The position numbers were made by a program, and so were the translations under genes. This document shows, in pieces, positions 14,152-28,349 of a DNA stretch of 64,000 nt (positions are counted from its first letter, which is position 1; the number at the start of each line of letters is the position of its first letter). Source of the DNA: Tubiluchus corallicola. Its lineage: Eukaryota > Priapulida > Priapulimorpha > Priapulimorphida > Tubiluchidae. The stretch spans positions 530,501-594,500 of the forward strand of contig JAQGDQ010000115.1 of assembly GCA_030141605.1 (NCBI GenBank), given 5' to 3'. The notes beneath the pieces are model-generated. The model was not told where the DNA came from. It saw only the letters and a list, made by a program, of their open reading frames with translations, and searched no databases.

Positions 14152-15784
14152 CTCTCACTTCTTTTTCCCCTGTACATTTGTAAAGCAAAAACTTGCTGTA
14201 ACCCAAAAAAGGCACTAATTTATCAAACGTTTGCTGATAATATTTTGAACAATAATATGAATATTTTTAGACTGAAAGCTACAACACCTTGTGTTAGTTT
14301 GATAGTAATTTCTGAAGATGGCAGCACTAGTGATTGGGGCACATGTCTATGCTGGTACCAATCGTTGTTCCGGAAGTGTTTACAAGCGTTTTGGGCTTGC
14401 AGCTATTTAATATTCACAGCAAATTAAGCACAACAACATTAGCCCATAAAAAACGTCGTTACAGTACCAGGAGTAAAATTTATTCCTGTCTGACTCCCGT
14501 CAGTCCACTCAAAACATGCAAATTTTCCCCAACACTTTGTTACTGATGACTGTGACGAGGCCTATTCAAATCACATTGGTATAATCAATCTACTGCAAAA
14601 ATTAGGTCGGGACTCGGTTTTAAATGCACAAGTCTGTAAACGCCTGTCTAGAGTCCTCTACACAAGTTAAGCATTCGATCTTGTGTTATAGCCCATTCCT
14701 ATCAGTATACAAACAATATAAGCAGCGCGATCTTTCAGCCTATTTTGTTTCCGAAAATATGCGCCCTAAGGAAAACTGAACAAAACAGTGGGATAAACAC
14801 AGCAGGATTCGGGCAAAAACACAAAACTCAAACCGCCATTCCTTCAGCTGGTATACTGTACTGGTGTGGTACAGTAGACAAGGTAGCACGTTGTACCATC
14901 TTATTCATGTCAGAAATAAGATCTTTGGCCTGCAAAGATAGAACCAAACAGTTTAACTCCTGGACATGATCCTTTGGGGACAGTTAAACAAGTGATTATT
15001 GGAAGAATGTTCTGTTGGGTGTGCGAGTTTCATTTGACAACTAAGATACAGAAAATTATGTTTATTGGAATTATCACCCAAGAACTCTAGGCCTAAAAGG
15101 GGAAGTAGCTAGTCTCCTAATTTTTCTAACAGAGGAGCCATAATGTTAAGCAGCAACAGCTGTAAATTAAAGCTCTTTTAGGAACACTAACATTACAATG
15201 ATTTTTAACGACGAAAATTTGGACCGCAAATCATCAAATTTACAAGAAAGTACAAATAATCTGTAAAACAGTTCACAGCGGATAACTAAAGCGTGTTTTT
15301 CATGTATTCATTGTGAAACTCCTTATTTATTATTTCAAGTAAAATATTTGATTCTGCCAAATAAAAAAAACCTGCTAGCGAGCTGCATGTGGCCTCCTGT
15401 TGTTTCAATGCACCTTTGGCGCGTGCGTACTTCTTCACTTGCCATCACAATCATAATTTTTGCGAGTCACTAAAGCGGCATAAAATCTGACGCAGCATTT
15501 GTAGCCTGGTTTGACGTAAACTGCAAGCACGCAATGCTAAATTGATAGGATTTGGTTGTGTTCAGTGATTTATCGTTTGATGTGTGTGTTTTACTAACAA
15601 GCGCGGACTGTAATCGCAATCATTTGTCTCAGCATCAGTCACCCTTGCAGATGTTTGAAGCCAAGTAATGTATGAGAGTTGCGAAAAGGTTCCCGTGCGC
15701 CATCTGTTAGCAAAAATGTAACTCTTTTTGGTACGCTTCAGAGTCTGTATAAATTAATAATGCAATTATTGTAAATAGTGGAAT
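14152..15784. other. unassigned non-coding stretch
   Basis: No gene or repeat recognised. The open frames at 14,245, 14,334 and 14,745 are short and featureless. Confidence 0.4.
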
Positions 15785-16560
<776 letters not shown>

Positions 16561-17017
16561 AATGAGAAACATTTTTAACCACCAAAATGCAATGTTTTCT
16601 TATTATAAATCAGCGAGTAGTTGTTGCTTTGCACTTCTAAACCTAGAAATGAAATCAGAACCAGTTTCACTCAGTGACATGAAGAAATTTAACCAAATCC
16701 CTTTTTTCTCCTGAAACTAATTCAGTCTGCGGACGACGTACTGAAATGAAAGACTTGTGGATTCGGAAATCGATATGACTGAATTGAAAACTCCTTCAAC
16801 AAGACATGCTTCTATACATTAAGTATAGGCCTAGTGATTGATCGTGAAGTCTGCAACGCCTATCAAATTATTCTATTTTTTTACTGTTACTGTCCCCAGT
16901 GCAGACAGCAACTCCAGGTTAAAAGCATTCGGTGTAACACGATTAGTCTGTAAAATCCACAGTTGGTTTTGGATGCCCCTGCAATTTTTGAATAAAAGTG
17001 AAATTGTGATGGTTTTG
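16561..17017. other. unassigned spacer between two purine tracts
   Basis: Mixed-composition sequence with nothing recognisable. Confidence 0.4.
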
Positions 17018-17280
17018 GCTATGGCGATGACAAAGAAAGATAAAGAAAAAGACCAAAAAAAACAAAAGAAACAGTAAAAGGGAAAACAGAAAGAAAATGG
17101 TAAGAAGGAAACAAAAGAAAGAACAAAAGACATGAAATTAGCAAGAAAAAAAGTCAAAAAACGAACAAGAAAGAAAGAGAAAGAAAGAAAAAATTAGAAG
17201 AAAAGAATGAAAAAAGAAATAGTGGATGGAAAAAGAAGCACCTTAGGAAGAAAGAAAGACGAAAAGAAGAAGGAAGAGGA

Positions 17281-17334
<54 letters not shown>

Positions 17335-17345
17335 TTAGGCAGAAG
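17018..17345. repeat. second polypurine tract ending in (GA)n
   Basis: Mostly A/G on the plus strand, with degenerate GAAA units and a near-perfect GA run at 17,285-17,334. Confidence 0.93.
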
Positions 17346-17624
17346 AAAAAGAAGACAGCAGGTGTCGTAAACGTCAACTTGTATTATTTCTACAGGACTC
17401 TATTGAAGGAGTGTCACCAAGGACTCTGACTGGCCTTTTTCATTTATAAATTTATAGTTCTCACCAACTGTTTTCCACCATTAATTTATAGTTTTAAAAA
17501 TAAATTATAGCTCTGTAACCCCCGAATTACTTATAAAATAAATTAGTTATTAATTATTGCTCTAGCAAACTAACATCTGGAATGTTGATTTGATTGATAA
17601 GTGACTAAAGTTGTAATCAGGCCT

Positions 17625-17715
17625 GTTGTAATCACAGTGGCCTGTGTGGCCTATCTGGGGCTTGCAGTCCAAAAATCCGTGTTCAAACTCAACTCAGACC
17701 CCACTTTTTCACTTT
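17625..17715 (+). mobile_element. tRNA-like SINE remnant
   Basis: GTGTGGCCTATCTGGGGCTT resembles a tRNA A-box region. CCGTGTTCAAACTCA about 35 bp later resembles a B-box in its T-arm, and CAGACCCC follows. The spacing suits a decayed tRNA-derived SINE head. Arm pairing is too poor for a functional tRNA. Confidence 0.35.
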
Positions 17716-18204
17716 CCTTCTTTCGGTAAAAATCTTGGTATGAAGAATATGTAAGATCGGGTTCATTGCATAAAATTCAGGTTATAGCTGCTCTTTATTA
17801 TCAAAATACGACATTTGAAATTCGTAACGAAAATATCAGCCTTTCTTGCCAGACCTAATTCAGCAACACATTCAATATTATTTTTCACCTGGATTGAATA
17901 ATTACACGCGGTTACGTGTTACGTTCGTTTTCTGCATGAAATGCATGAAATTACACCATCGATTATTGCTTCTTGTGCAATGCACGCAACCACTGGCTGA
18001 CTAATCATGCTAATGATTGCTATTCATTTTTATTAAATAAAAAATATTTACGCGATACACGCACATACGCAGAAAATTAGATTTTACAGGGACAACATGC
18101 TTTAAAATCATACTTTGTTTTTGTTTAGTTTCAATTGCTCAACTATTGTAAGTATTTAATTTACTGATACCACCTAATGTATTTCAATTTCAATTAGTAT
18201 GGTT
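17716..18204. other. unassigned non-coding stretch
   Basis: Nothing recognisable beyond AT-rich unique-looking sequence. Confidence 0.35.
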
Positions 18205-18410
18205 GAAAGGAATGTACGTAAAATGGCACAGGTAAAAATGGCACTAATGGAAAAGTAGGAAAAATAGCACAAGAAAAATGGCACAAATGAAAAAGTAGGT
18301 AAAAGTGACACGGTAAAAATAGCGCAAATGGAAGAGTAGGTAAAAATGGCATAGTTAACAATGGTACAGTTACGAATGTACGTGCTTAGGGTTAGGTTTA
18401 GGGTATAATT
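18205..18410. repeat. degenerate short tandem repeat (AAAATGGCACA family) ending in telomere-like motif
   Basis: About seven diverged copies of a unit resembling GTAAAAATGGCACAAATGG run from 18,218 to 18,355. They are followed by TTAGGGTTAGGTTTAGGG (about 18,388-18,405), a short interstitial telomere-like string. Confidence 0.75.
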
Positions 18411-18424
18411 ACTTTAGTTATTTT

Positions 18425-18780
18425 TACCTCTGCCAAGGAAGTGATGCTTCAACACAGTTTGCTTGTTTGTCCATCCATTTTGTTGATTTTGTTTGTTATG
18501 GCAGCAGACCTATTAAGCAAAGACTATCTAACAGATTCCTAAGAAACTGTGTGAAGAAAGGTGGTTATAGATTGCCAAAATGGGAATTTTTCGCCGGTTC
18601 TTTTTTCGCAAGACTTGATCGAACACCACGTACAAAAAACATTCGTGAAGCACTTCGTGAAGGTCTCAGAGGGAGTATCTAGTACTTCTTTTTTATTATG
18701 TGAACTTAAAAACTTTGTGAACAGGAGGTCAGCTAGTGCTGACGTCACGTGCGAACATAATTTTTAACGGCACAAATATT
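18425..18780 (+). repeat. possible dispersed repeat with CTGCCAAGGAAGTGATG head
   Basis: The opening ACCTCTGCCAAGGAAGTGAT, followed by GTTTGCTTGTTTGTCC, resembles the head of a dispersed repeat found in many animal genomes that begins CCGCCAAGGAGGT. I know this only as a pattern. There is no second copy in the window. Confidence 0.3.
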
Positions 18781-19215
18781 TCATGAGCATGTTGCACGTG
18801 TTTGCGAAAAACAATTTTGCAGTGCTACTGCACAGTACTGACTATGATTTGTATCACCAACTTGGCAGGTTTAAAAGGTTTCAAGTTTACCGCTCCAACA
18901 CATAAGCTCTCGAACGTGTGTGCCACATCATAATTGCACTGTGAGGTTCAGCGCCTGTATTTTGTGCAACGCGTTTCTAACTAGTGCCCATCTAACTAGC
19001 GAACGGCAAAACACTAGCTGCACGCGAAATTGAGTTTCTGCGGTAATAAGACTTTCACGTAAGTTATTCTTAATAAGAGAATAAATCCCTTTCAATATTT
19101 TAAAAGTTAAATTGTTTTAAGCTATAGTTTAAGACTGAGTCCTGTTTTCTTTTTAACCACCTTTTTATCCATACGTTTTAGTTTTTCCCAATCATTTTTA
19201 CTTGTTCGTTTGTTC
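18781..19215. other. unassigned non-coding stretch
   Basis: Nothing recognised. Confidence 0.35.
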
Positions 19216-19365
19216 ATCACTCACTCACTCCTCACTCACTCACTCACTCACTCACTCGTTCGTTCGTTCGTTCGTTCGTTCGTTCATTCATTCATTCATT
19301 CATTCATTCATTCATTCATTCATTCATTCATTCATTCATTCATTCATTCATTCATTCATTCATGC
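19216..19365. repeat. compound tetranucleotide microsatellite TCAC/GTTC/ATTC
   Basis: Successive blocks of TCAC (19,216-19,256), GTTC (19,257-19,283) and ATTC (19,284-19,362). Each block differs from the next by one or two bases per unit. Confidence 0.97.
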
Positions 19366-20639
19366 TTTTATTCGTTTATTTGTACTCATATAGTATTTAT
19401 TTCATCCGTTTAGCTTATTTTTCAAGTGACTTCAACTTTTTACTCACTCCTTATCCCTTTCTGCTTTTTATTCCTACATTCTTCTTCTCCTCTTCCTTTT
19501 CTGCACGTTGTTTTCATCGACATTTCATTAAGTTTTGTTTGCGTCTAATAGACAAGACGACATTCGATCCAGCGCGCTAAATTTTTTCACTGATGTACGT
19601 TGATTGATGCAGTTCAATGAATACATTAACATTTTGGCCTGAAGCTTTAGTGTTAGCTATAAGCACGCTTGTTATTTTGCATGTTAAAAACCTGCGTGAA
19701 TATCTAGTAGTAGTAGTAACCTTTAATTAAAACCAGCTTTAAATTTAACAGACAACAGATTTTGGAGAATGCTACTAGATTTCACTTGCTTTCTGGTAAA
19801 TACTCTTATTGTCCAAACTTGCATTTGTAGGAAGTGTCCAATATTCCCAATATTCCCTAAATTCCATAATACAAAAGGTGTTGTTCCAAATATGCCGTGT
19901 GCCCAGAAGTATCTATGGCCAGTAGGCCTCGTGTCGAAATATGACCATACGTATCTATGTATTAGTATATCTAGTTTGGTATGCATTAGCTAAAACAGAA
20001 CCAGCCATTGATTTCAAGTAACCTACAATCATGTCTCCATCTCTGCCCTAATGCTAATTTCGATTAGACACTTATAGTCATGACGTCACTAGAGTCCGGC
20101 TGATTTCCATTTGGGATTACTGTGTGCCCGCCCCTCATAGAGGTCTTTGTGACTCACATTCCTATCTCGTCATTTACATGTCTAATACTAATCAATTGAG
20201 TGAGTACTTCACTTGGTTCAGATTCTATAGCAGTAGCCTTAACAAACGACAATCAATGCTGGTCAAAACTCGATCGTATAAATATCTATACGAATTGTTC
20301 CTACAAGAGAGCATGCGGAAACGTAAAATTCAGGATGTGAAAAGATTTCGCGCGTGGCATTAGCAATTGGGGGACTGCAACATGACCCTGTTGAATGTGT
20401 CACAATTGCAGCACCACGTTTATTATTACACCGCTAAATTAAATTAAATCACCGCTAATTAAATTATATTCTTTTCTCTGGATTACATAGAAAATGTCAT
20501 AATTTTAAAAATTACTAATGTTTCCTAAATTAAACTGATAACATTAATGCCAACCAGTGTCTAAAAAAATCTTTTTATCTATATTCGGTCAAGGATAGCA
20601 GGCTAGGTGATTTTATAGTCTTTTCGTTATCCTTTCTCT
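19366..20639. other. unassigned non-coding stretch
   Basis: No gene recognised. Short open frames near 19,769 and 20,124 have no family features. Confidence 0.35.
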
Positions 20640-20759
20640 AGTTCTAGCTCTATCTATATATTTTAGCCATTTTTCAAAATTTATTAGAGATTCTTTTATT
20701 AATCATGTTTTATTGTAACAGTATAAAGAGATAAATAAATTGAAATTGAATTGAATTTA
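20640..20759 (+). mobile_element. possible non-LTR retroelement 3' tail
   Basis: The sequence ends in AATAAATTGAAATTGAATTG followed by AATT. A terminal short tandem repeat of this kind after a poly(A)-like signal is common at CR1-like 3' ends. No coding remnant is visible upstream. Confidence 0.35.
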
Positions 20760-20816
20760 TAAAAAAGCCATCGGGTGATCCAAAACAATTAAAGTAATAT
20801 ATATTCTTACTAAGAA

Positions 20817-20905
20817 GCAGCAGCAGTAGTAATAAAAGCAGCAATAGTAACAGTATCAGAAGCAGCAACAGCAGCAGCAGCAGCAGCAGCCAGCAGTAGT
20901 AGCAC
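20817..20905. repeat. GCA/GTA-rich imperfect trinucleotide repeat
   Basis: Imperfect AGCAGCAGTAGTAA-type repeats ending in a cleaner (GCA)n run at about 20,867-20,890. Confidence 0.9.
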
Positions 20906-22054
20906 GTTAATTGTTCGTGGAACCACATGTTATGCATCAACGGCTGTCAGATTCGAGTATTTTTCGTAATTTTCCCAATGAAATTGAAGACAACGAATGC
21001 CAAATTTAAAAAAACAGTGACGAGAGTACTCAGAAGTTTTAGAAAGGCAACATTTAAGACTGGTGCAGTAACTTTCTACGTTTTGAATCTCAAAGCATGA
21101 TCACAGAGCAGAATTTGTTTACAACACACGGTCATGTTTGAATTTTATTCTTTTCCTCTTTTATTCAAATTTACCTATCGACGACTGTTCTACCACATAA
21201 AATGTAATAAATGTTGTCAAACGTAAAATACAAGACTTGTTATAAACAAAACCTCAATAAAATGTGGTTCTAATTAGGAAATCGTATGATTTACGATGAG
21301 TTCTTTGGGGTAAAAGGTGTTTAATTTTGGTGTGTAATGCTTACGTCACATAATAAAAATGTCATTGGTAGGCAGGAGATATATTCCCACGCTTAGTTGT
21401 AAATATTCCTGGTGACGTTTTGTAATATCTAAATAAGCTTTCAATAAATGACAGCGACTAATATATGTAACTGGAAATAATGAGATATGCAAATTTATTA
21501 TGCTACTGAGGCTGACGAGTATTTGCTATTACTGCTTAAGTTGTTTTAAACCTGCAGATGGCAGCACGTCTGCAAACATGTAAACAGCGGAAATTGAATT
21601 TCGTGAACCAGATTTCCTAATTGGAGTGCCTCATCCGACTCATTCCATTAGCAATAAGTGACCCAGCTGCACAGAGTCAGATGGGACAATGGTTCTAGCA
21701 AATTATACATACATTTTGTCTCTCTGGTGGGCAGATAAGAATATTCATTGATTGTGCAAAATCGTTTTCAGTACACTTCAGATTATTGACTAGGGATAAT
21801 TTAGGGAAAACACATAATTTCAGAGAGTAGGTCTAACATTATTTGGCCTTCAGAGATCAAGTTTCTTTGCACAGATAATTAGTAATTATTGATAGTTTAT
21901 TACACTAAGAACTAGTTTACCCATATATTGTATTGCTTGACTCGTTTATTTAGAGTATGCTTATGCTGAAGTCTGAACTCACGATAACAGCAACAAGACG
22001 TGTAGTGGTATCTTATGTAGCATTTTTTCGTTCCATGGAAAACTTGTGCGGTTT
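20906..22054. other. unassigned non-coding stretch
   Basis: No gene recognised. A single ATGCAAAT octamer occurs at 21,487-21,494, as expected by chance. Confidence 0.35.
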
Positions 22055-22172
22055 GTGATGTAAGTTCAAAATTCAAGATGGCTTTCAAGATGGCTGCCGA
22101 CTGTTCAAACTTCAATATTCTTGCTTCCAATTAAGTAACACTAATCGTTCAGACGTCTAGGTATAGTAACTG
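22055..22172 (+). repeat. inverted repeat R4, left arm
   Basis: About 115 bp are the reverse complement, with gaps, of 23,572-23,700. Shared anchors (left arm reading) are TAAGTTCAAAATT, CCGACTGTTCAAACTT, ATATTCTTGCT, AATTAAGT and CAGACGTCTAG (CAGATGTCTAG on the other arm). Confidence 0.8.
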
Positions 22173-22799
22173 TTAATGCTCATAAACGGATGAAACATCC
22201 CCTTGGTTAAGTCCCGCTCCCTATCCCGCTCCATATCCCGTATTCTAGGGTGTGTATATAACTGACGCAGCTGCAGTTTCAAGGACTGCACCATTTGTGG
22301 ATCAATGAAGGATCTCGATCTAGTTTGTTCGTATTGATGGTTATTTTTGGAATGAGGGCTACAGTTAGGGTGGCGAAAAATCTCCAAAAATCGAAATTTT
22401 TGGCGCATTCCATTCCACAAAACTTGTAATCCTTCGTTTCGGATGTCTGACTGTTACGTCCTTAGTTTGAGAACGGAAACGTGCCTGGGGGTCGTGCCAG
22501 TAATGTTGCGCAGCCTATTCAGTAGTGGGTGTAGTCGGCTATGGTATCGGGCAAGCGGCGCTTTCCCCAAACACATCTGCCCAAATTTTACCAAAAAGCA
22601 CAAACAGTCTTAAGGAAAATTCATTAGTGCAACTGTTTGGGGGACTTGGGAAAGATGCACTACCGAAAAGAGGAAGAAAAATGATATAAGATGATACAGC
22701 CCAGAGCTGCACGTTATTTGGAACATCTATGAAATCTTCTTTGGCTTTGAGAAATTGCGTGGCTGTTCTGAGCACAGGGCAGATTAATCTATAGGCTAG

Positions 22800-23140
22800 T
22801 ATAGGCTGTAGTCTAGGGCTCTTTGAAGCTTAAGGGGCCCTGCTAAAAGATTTTCATATGTAATTTTTTTAAAAAGTGAGTACAATATTTTAATATTTTG
22901 CATTACTGAATAATTCATTTAACCTGAAATAAAATTTCGACTATAAAAAAAGTGGCCCCTTATGAGATAAAGGACCCCTATGTGAGGCTCTTAATTTGAG
23001 AAAAATGGCCCTTGTTTGAAGCGCTGTTTGCAATAAGCTATTTAAATGTCGCTAAAATAGATTACGAGTAAAAATATTCAAGACGGGTGCGGACCAGTTA
23101 GAGGGTGGTTTCATTAGCCTAGGGACCCTAAAAAGTCATA
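22800..23140 (+). repeat. dispersed repeat family R3, copy 1
   Basis: The core at 23,025-23,115 matches 43,225-43,335 in the same orientation. Shared anchors are TTTGCAATAA, AATGTCGCT, GAGTAAAAA, AATATTCAA, GGTGCGG and AGTTAGAGG. The left part has GGGGCCC-type motifs in both orientations. It lies between the two R4 arms. Confidence 0.65.
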
Positions 23141-23339
23141 ATCCGGCCTTGGCCGCCCATTATGTCATCAGTATGTGTTAGCGTGTTACTGAAAAGTAAT
23201 AAAGAAAGACTATGTAAAATGTCATGTATTGTTGATCATTGATGGATGGGTCTAATAGAGTTTTTCATTGTAATATAGTTTAGGCAACTTGCGCAAAATG
23301 TTATTGCATGGTTTCGCTAAGTTGATGTTGTCATTCTTA

Positions 23340-23450
23340 TTCTCATGATCAAAGGTGTGGTGTGATGTGCTGTGGTGTGGCGTGATGTAATGAAGGTTAT
23401 TTTTGTGGTGTGGCGTGCATTCTTGATGTGGTGTGGTGTGTGTTGTTTAT
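23340..23450. repeat. TGTGGTGTG-rich low-complexity sequence
   Basis: Irregular GTGTGGTGTG and GGCGTG units occur in two clusters separated by about 20 bp. Confidence 0.8.
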
Positions 23451-23571
23451 GTGGAACTTAGCACAAAACTCGCAAAGTTTGGCTAGATGGTTGGTAGGGT
23501 ATGGGGCTTAAGCAAAGGATATTTCACTATGAGCTTTATTCATTTATGGACACTATTAGGTATTATAACTA

Positions 23572-23700
23572 GACATCTGAGCGATTAATTTCACTTAATT
23601 AGTAGCAAGAATATAAAAGTTTGAACAGTCGGTAGCCGTCTTGAATTTGTGAAATTCAAGAATTTTTAATTTTGAACTTAAATTTGTTTATAAAAGTGAC
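23572..23700 (-). repeat. inverted repeat R4, right arm
   Basis: Reverse-complement partner of 22,055-22,172. The two arms enclose about 1.4 kb, as in a foldback or a decayed TIR element. I cannot fix the outer termini or a target-site duplication. Confidence 0.75.
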
Positions 23701-25118
<1,418 letters not shown>

Positions 25119-25284
25119 CCTCTGATGTTAGTCTCAGTTACACAGTATCAGTAGATTATGGTCTTCCTGAGTTATATTATTGGTTCTTAGAATTGGCCAT
25201 TATAAGACTTGCCTTATAAAGCGCCATTTACAACATCTTAATTTAGAATAACTCGAAACTTCACTCATAATAATGACGTAACAG

Positions 25285-25720
25285 ATATAGGCGACGATGA
25301 TTGTGATATGACGATGATAATAGCGACAAAGGTGATGAATGATAATGATGAGATGACTATAATTATGTCGACAATGATCAGTATGAGAATGATGAGGATA
25401 ATGATGATAAATGTGGCAACAATGATGATGATGGTGGTGGTGAGGATAACAGAGGGCGACGACTGTGCTGATGAAGATGATGCCAGTGTTATAGATGGAG
25501 GTTGTTCAAGGGATGATTGTATTGAAGGTGGTTATCTGACAGTTCAATGGTGGGTGGTGTTGGTGCTGGATGACTGCAAGTGGCTGTTGCCGGACGTAGC
25601 TTGTGGTAATTAGTGACACCAGTGTCGCGGGTAACAATGATAATGACGACAACAACACAGCAACGACACAAAGTGCTGACGACGATAATTGCAGAATGCC
25701 ATCTCTAACAAGAACTTCCC
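25285..25720. repeat. GAT/GAC-rich cryptic simple sequence
   Basis: Irregular mixture of GATGAT, GATAAT, GTGGTG and GACGAC triplets. It decays from near-repeat (25,290-25,450) to scattered (25,620-25,700). Confidence 0.75.
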
Positions 25721-26494
25721 ACGTCGTTCTCGTAACGCGATCGCGATGCATGACTTCGAGTCGGCAACGAACGGAAATAATAAATTGTTGAAAAGTGGAA
25801 ATTTGTCACGTCGCCCTGACAGTAAATGGCAGAGATATTATTATATTCCGTTATTACATAACAATGTTTAGCGGTCCGCCGAGAATTCGCTTCGAGTCGG
25901 TAGAAATGTTGTAACTTTAGTGGAAAGACAAATTGTAATTCATCCAACTGTCGTTATTGCAGGTGGATAATATTGGCATTTTACGCTGAGATAAAAAAAC
26001 CGAAACTGAAAAAAATCACATTTTAAGGAATCTGAGTAAAAACGTTACGGCAATTCTAATGAGAGTGTTAGGTAATTAGGAACGCTGGCTTTTTAGCATC
26101 TATTTGGTGACGCACGTACATTTATTTACTATTAAAAACAAAAATGGACTTATGTAGGAACTTAGAATGCCAAAAGTCACACGCTGCATCATAAAATTAA
26201 AATTGAAAAATCTTCTGCCCGTTGAAATGGCGAAATTAATCGGTTTATGGATTTTCGGAAGATCCACTCGGCAAAATTAAAATGGAAGGCTGTAAGCCAA
26301 AAGTACACATAGTGGAGACCGGTATGCGATTTTTTGTTAGTTCATTTAAACACTGTGATAAAAAGCTAGGCTATAAAGTTTAATTATATAAAATCAGTGC
26401 TGAAAATCATTTGTTAAGCCTATAGAAATTGTCTGTAAATTGGAAATTTTAACTTTGATTTGAATCTACTACAAGTCACTAGCAGTGCAAAGGT
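25721..26494. other. unassigned non-coding stretch
   Basis: Nothing recognised. Confidence 0.35.
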
Positions 26495-26510
26495 GGTTCT
26501 AAGGCATTTA

Positions 26511-26690
26511 GGCAGTGGACATTTGGACAGGTCACATAAACAGTGGACACTTGGGACCCGGGAAAGTGTATATCTGGGCAGTGTGTCCACCGCCGAAGTA
26601 CTCATTGCCCAAGTAAGTCTGCCCAATTATCCAAGTGCCACTGCTGTAATCTTCACTGCCCAAATTTTTTAATGTCCACTGCCCAAGTGA
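26511..26690. repeat. cluster of CACTGCCCAAGT motifs in both orientations
   Basis: GGCAGTGGACAT (26,511-26,522) and its exact reverse complement (26,672-26,683) bracket several more copies, including CAGTGGACACTTGGG (26,541-26,555) and CACTGCCCAA (about 26,654-26,663). It looks like a small degenerate foldback or inverted minisatellite. Confidence 0.7.
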
Positions 26691-27765
26691 ATGTGATTGG
26701 CAAATACACCTCAATGAAACCAACAAGGGAAATCTTTGACTTATAAGTAATTAGACGAAGTGGGATAACAGAACTACTGCCAGAGAGAAAATCGACACAT
26801 GTAACAATACTAAACCTAAATGACACAAAAACGAAGCAAATTACTGAATTGTATTTAATTAGAACAGATTACAGTCTTAGCATACGTTTGTAATGGCCAC
26901 CATCTTAGTGACTTAACTTCCAGTCATTTTGTTTTAGTTTATCCATTAGTTTAACGAGCTGTAAAAGTCGGATTTCAAGTAATAAAATGTTGGTGACTCT
27001 AATCGGAGACATTGCTTGCGTTCTCCCGGGTAGTGCGTGAAACGAAGCTGCTCCTTTGTACGTTTTTGTTGCGTGAAGAAAAGCCCAGGGAGGTTATGAT
27101 GGCATTTTCAACGCAAAATAGTGTGTGTAATTAGCCTCTTTTCACGTTCGTCATGGTATCCACTTATAAAAGTGCATATGCATACATGTGTCAAAAAAAT
27201 TTCTTTTTAAAAACAAGGCCTGCAACAAGCGTTCACGTAATTGCTTGATACGGCCATTATTATTATTTAAGCACCGTTGGATTACAAAATACAATCAAAT
27301 GATAATCAAAACATAACGCTATAGTCTTACGTTTCATTCAAAAGATACATTTATCACAGTTCATTTTAGTAATGTATGTACTGATCTACAGTTCTGCAAC
27401 TAATCATTTCAATCGTTTTTATTATGCAAAGTATAATTCTCTGTGTGCATGCGAATGCCGCTTGGCTTATAGGGTAAATAAGTGCTGAATTCACACCGAA
27501 CATTAATATTAGTTATCAGTTTAAATAAAATGATGTGGACGTCTAAATTGCCTTACATCGTTTACATGATGCTAAAGTAGAATGTGGCTGTAACTTTGCA
27601 TTGTAATGATTATTCAAAATGCTTTTCTGTAGTAACCGTTTCTATGCATTTGCAGCCTGGTATTTAAATTCGCAGTAGCTCAACCGTTTGATATCAACCC
27701 AGTTCTATTTGTATGTGACAAATCTTTGTGGCATACGAACCATGGCGGGCATGAACAGCCATAAT
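26691..27765. other. unassigned non-coding stretch
   Basis: Nothing recognised. Confidence 0.35.
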
Positions 27766-28349
27766 AATGCGAGCTATGCAACACAGCAGCAGGTATCGAC
27801 AGACACATAATGCACAACAATGGCAACTACGCAACACAGCAGCAGGTATGAACAGATACGTAATGCACAACAATGTGAGCTGTGCAACACAGCAGCAGGT
27901 ATCAGCAGACACACAATGCACAACAATGTCAACTACACAACGTAGCAGCAGGTATCAACAGACACATAATGCACAACAATGCGAGCTATGCAACACAACA
28001 GCAGGTATCAACAGACAGGTAATACATAACAATGTGAGCTATGCAACACAGCAGCAGGTATCAGCAGTCACATAATGCACAACAATGTGAGCTATGCAAC
28101 ACAGCAGCAGGTATCAACAGACAGGTAATGCATAACAATGTGAGCTATGCAACACAGCAGGTATCGACAGACACATAATGCACAACAATGGCAACTATGC
28201 AAAGCAGCAGCAGGTATCAACAGACAGGTAATGCACAACAATGTGAGCTGTGCAGCACAGCAGCAGGTGTCAACCGACAGGTAATGCACAACAATGTGAG
28301 CTATGCAACACAGCAGCAGGTATCAGCAGTCACATAATGCACAACAATG
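27766..28349. repeat. 53-bp minisatellite, about 11 copies
   Basis: The unit contains GAGCTATGCAACACAGCAGC, AGGTATCAACAGACA and AATGCACAACAATG. Successive AATGCACAACAATG anchors are 53 bp apart, apart from one 50-bp step where a GCA was lost (about 28,127 to 28,177). Units fall into two variants (GACACATAATG versus GACAGGTAATG). Open frames through the array are by-products. Confidence 0.97.

Noticed and set aside
27766-28349. CRISPR-like array
   Set aside because: Units are contiguous tandem copies with no unique spacers, and the genome is animal. The 35-bp and 55-bp arrays are rejected for the same reason.
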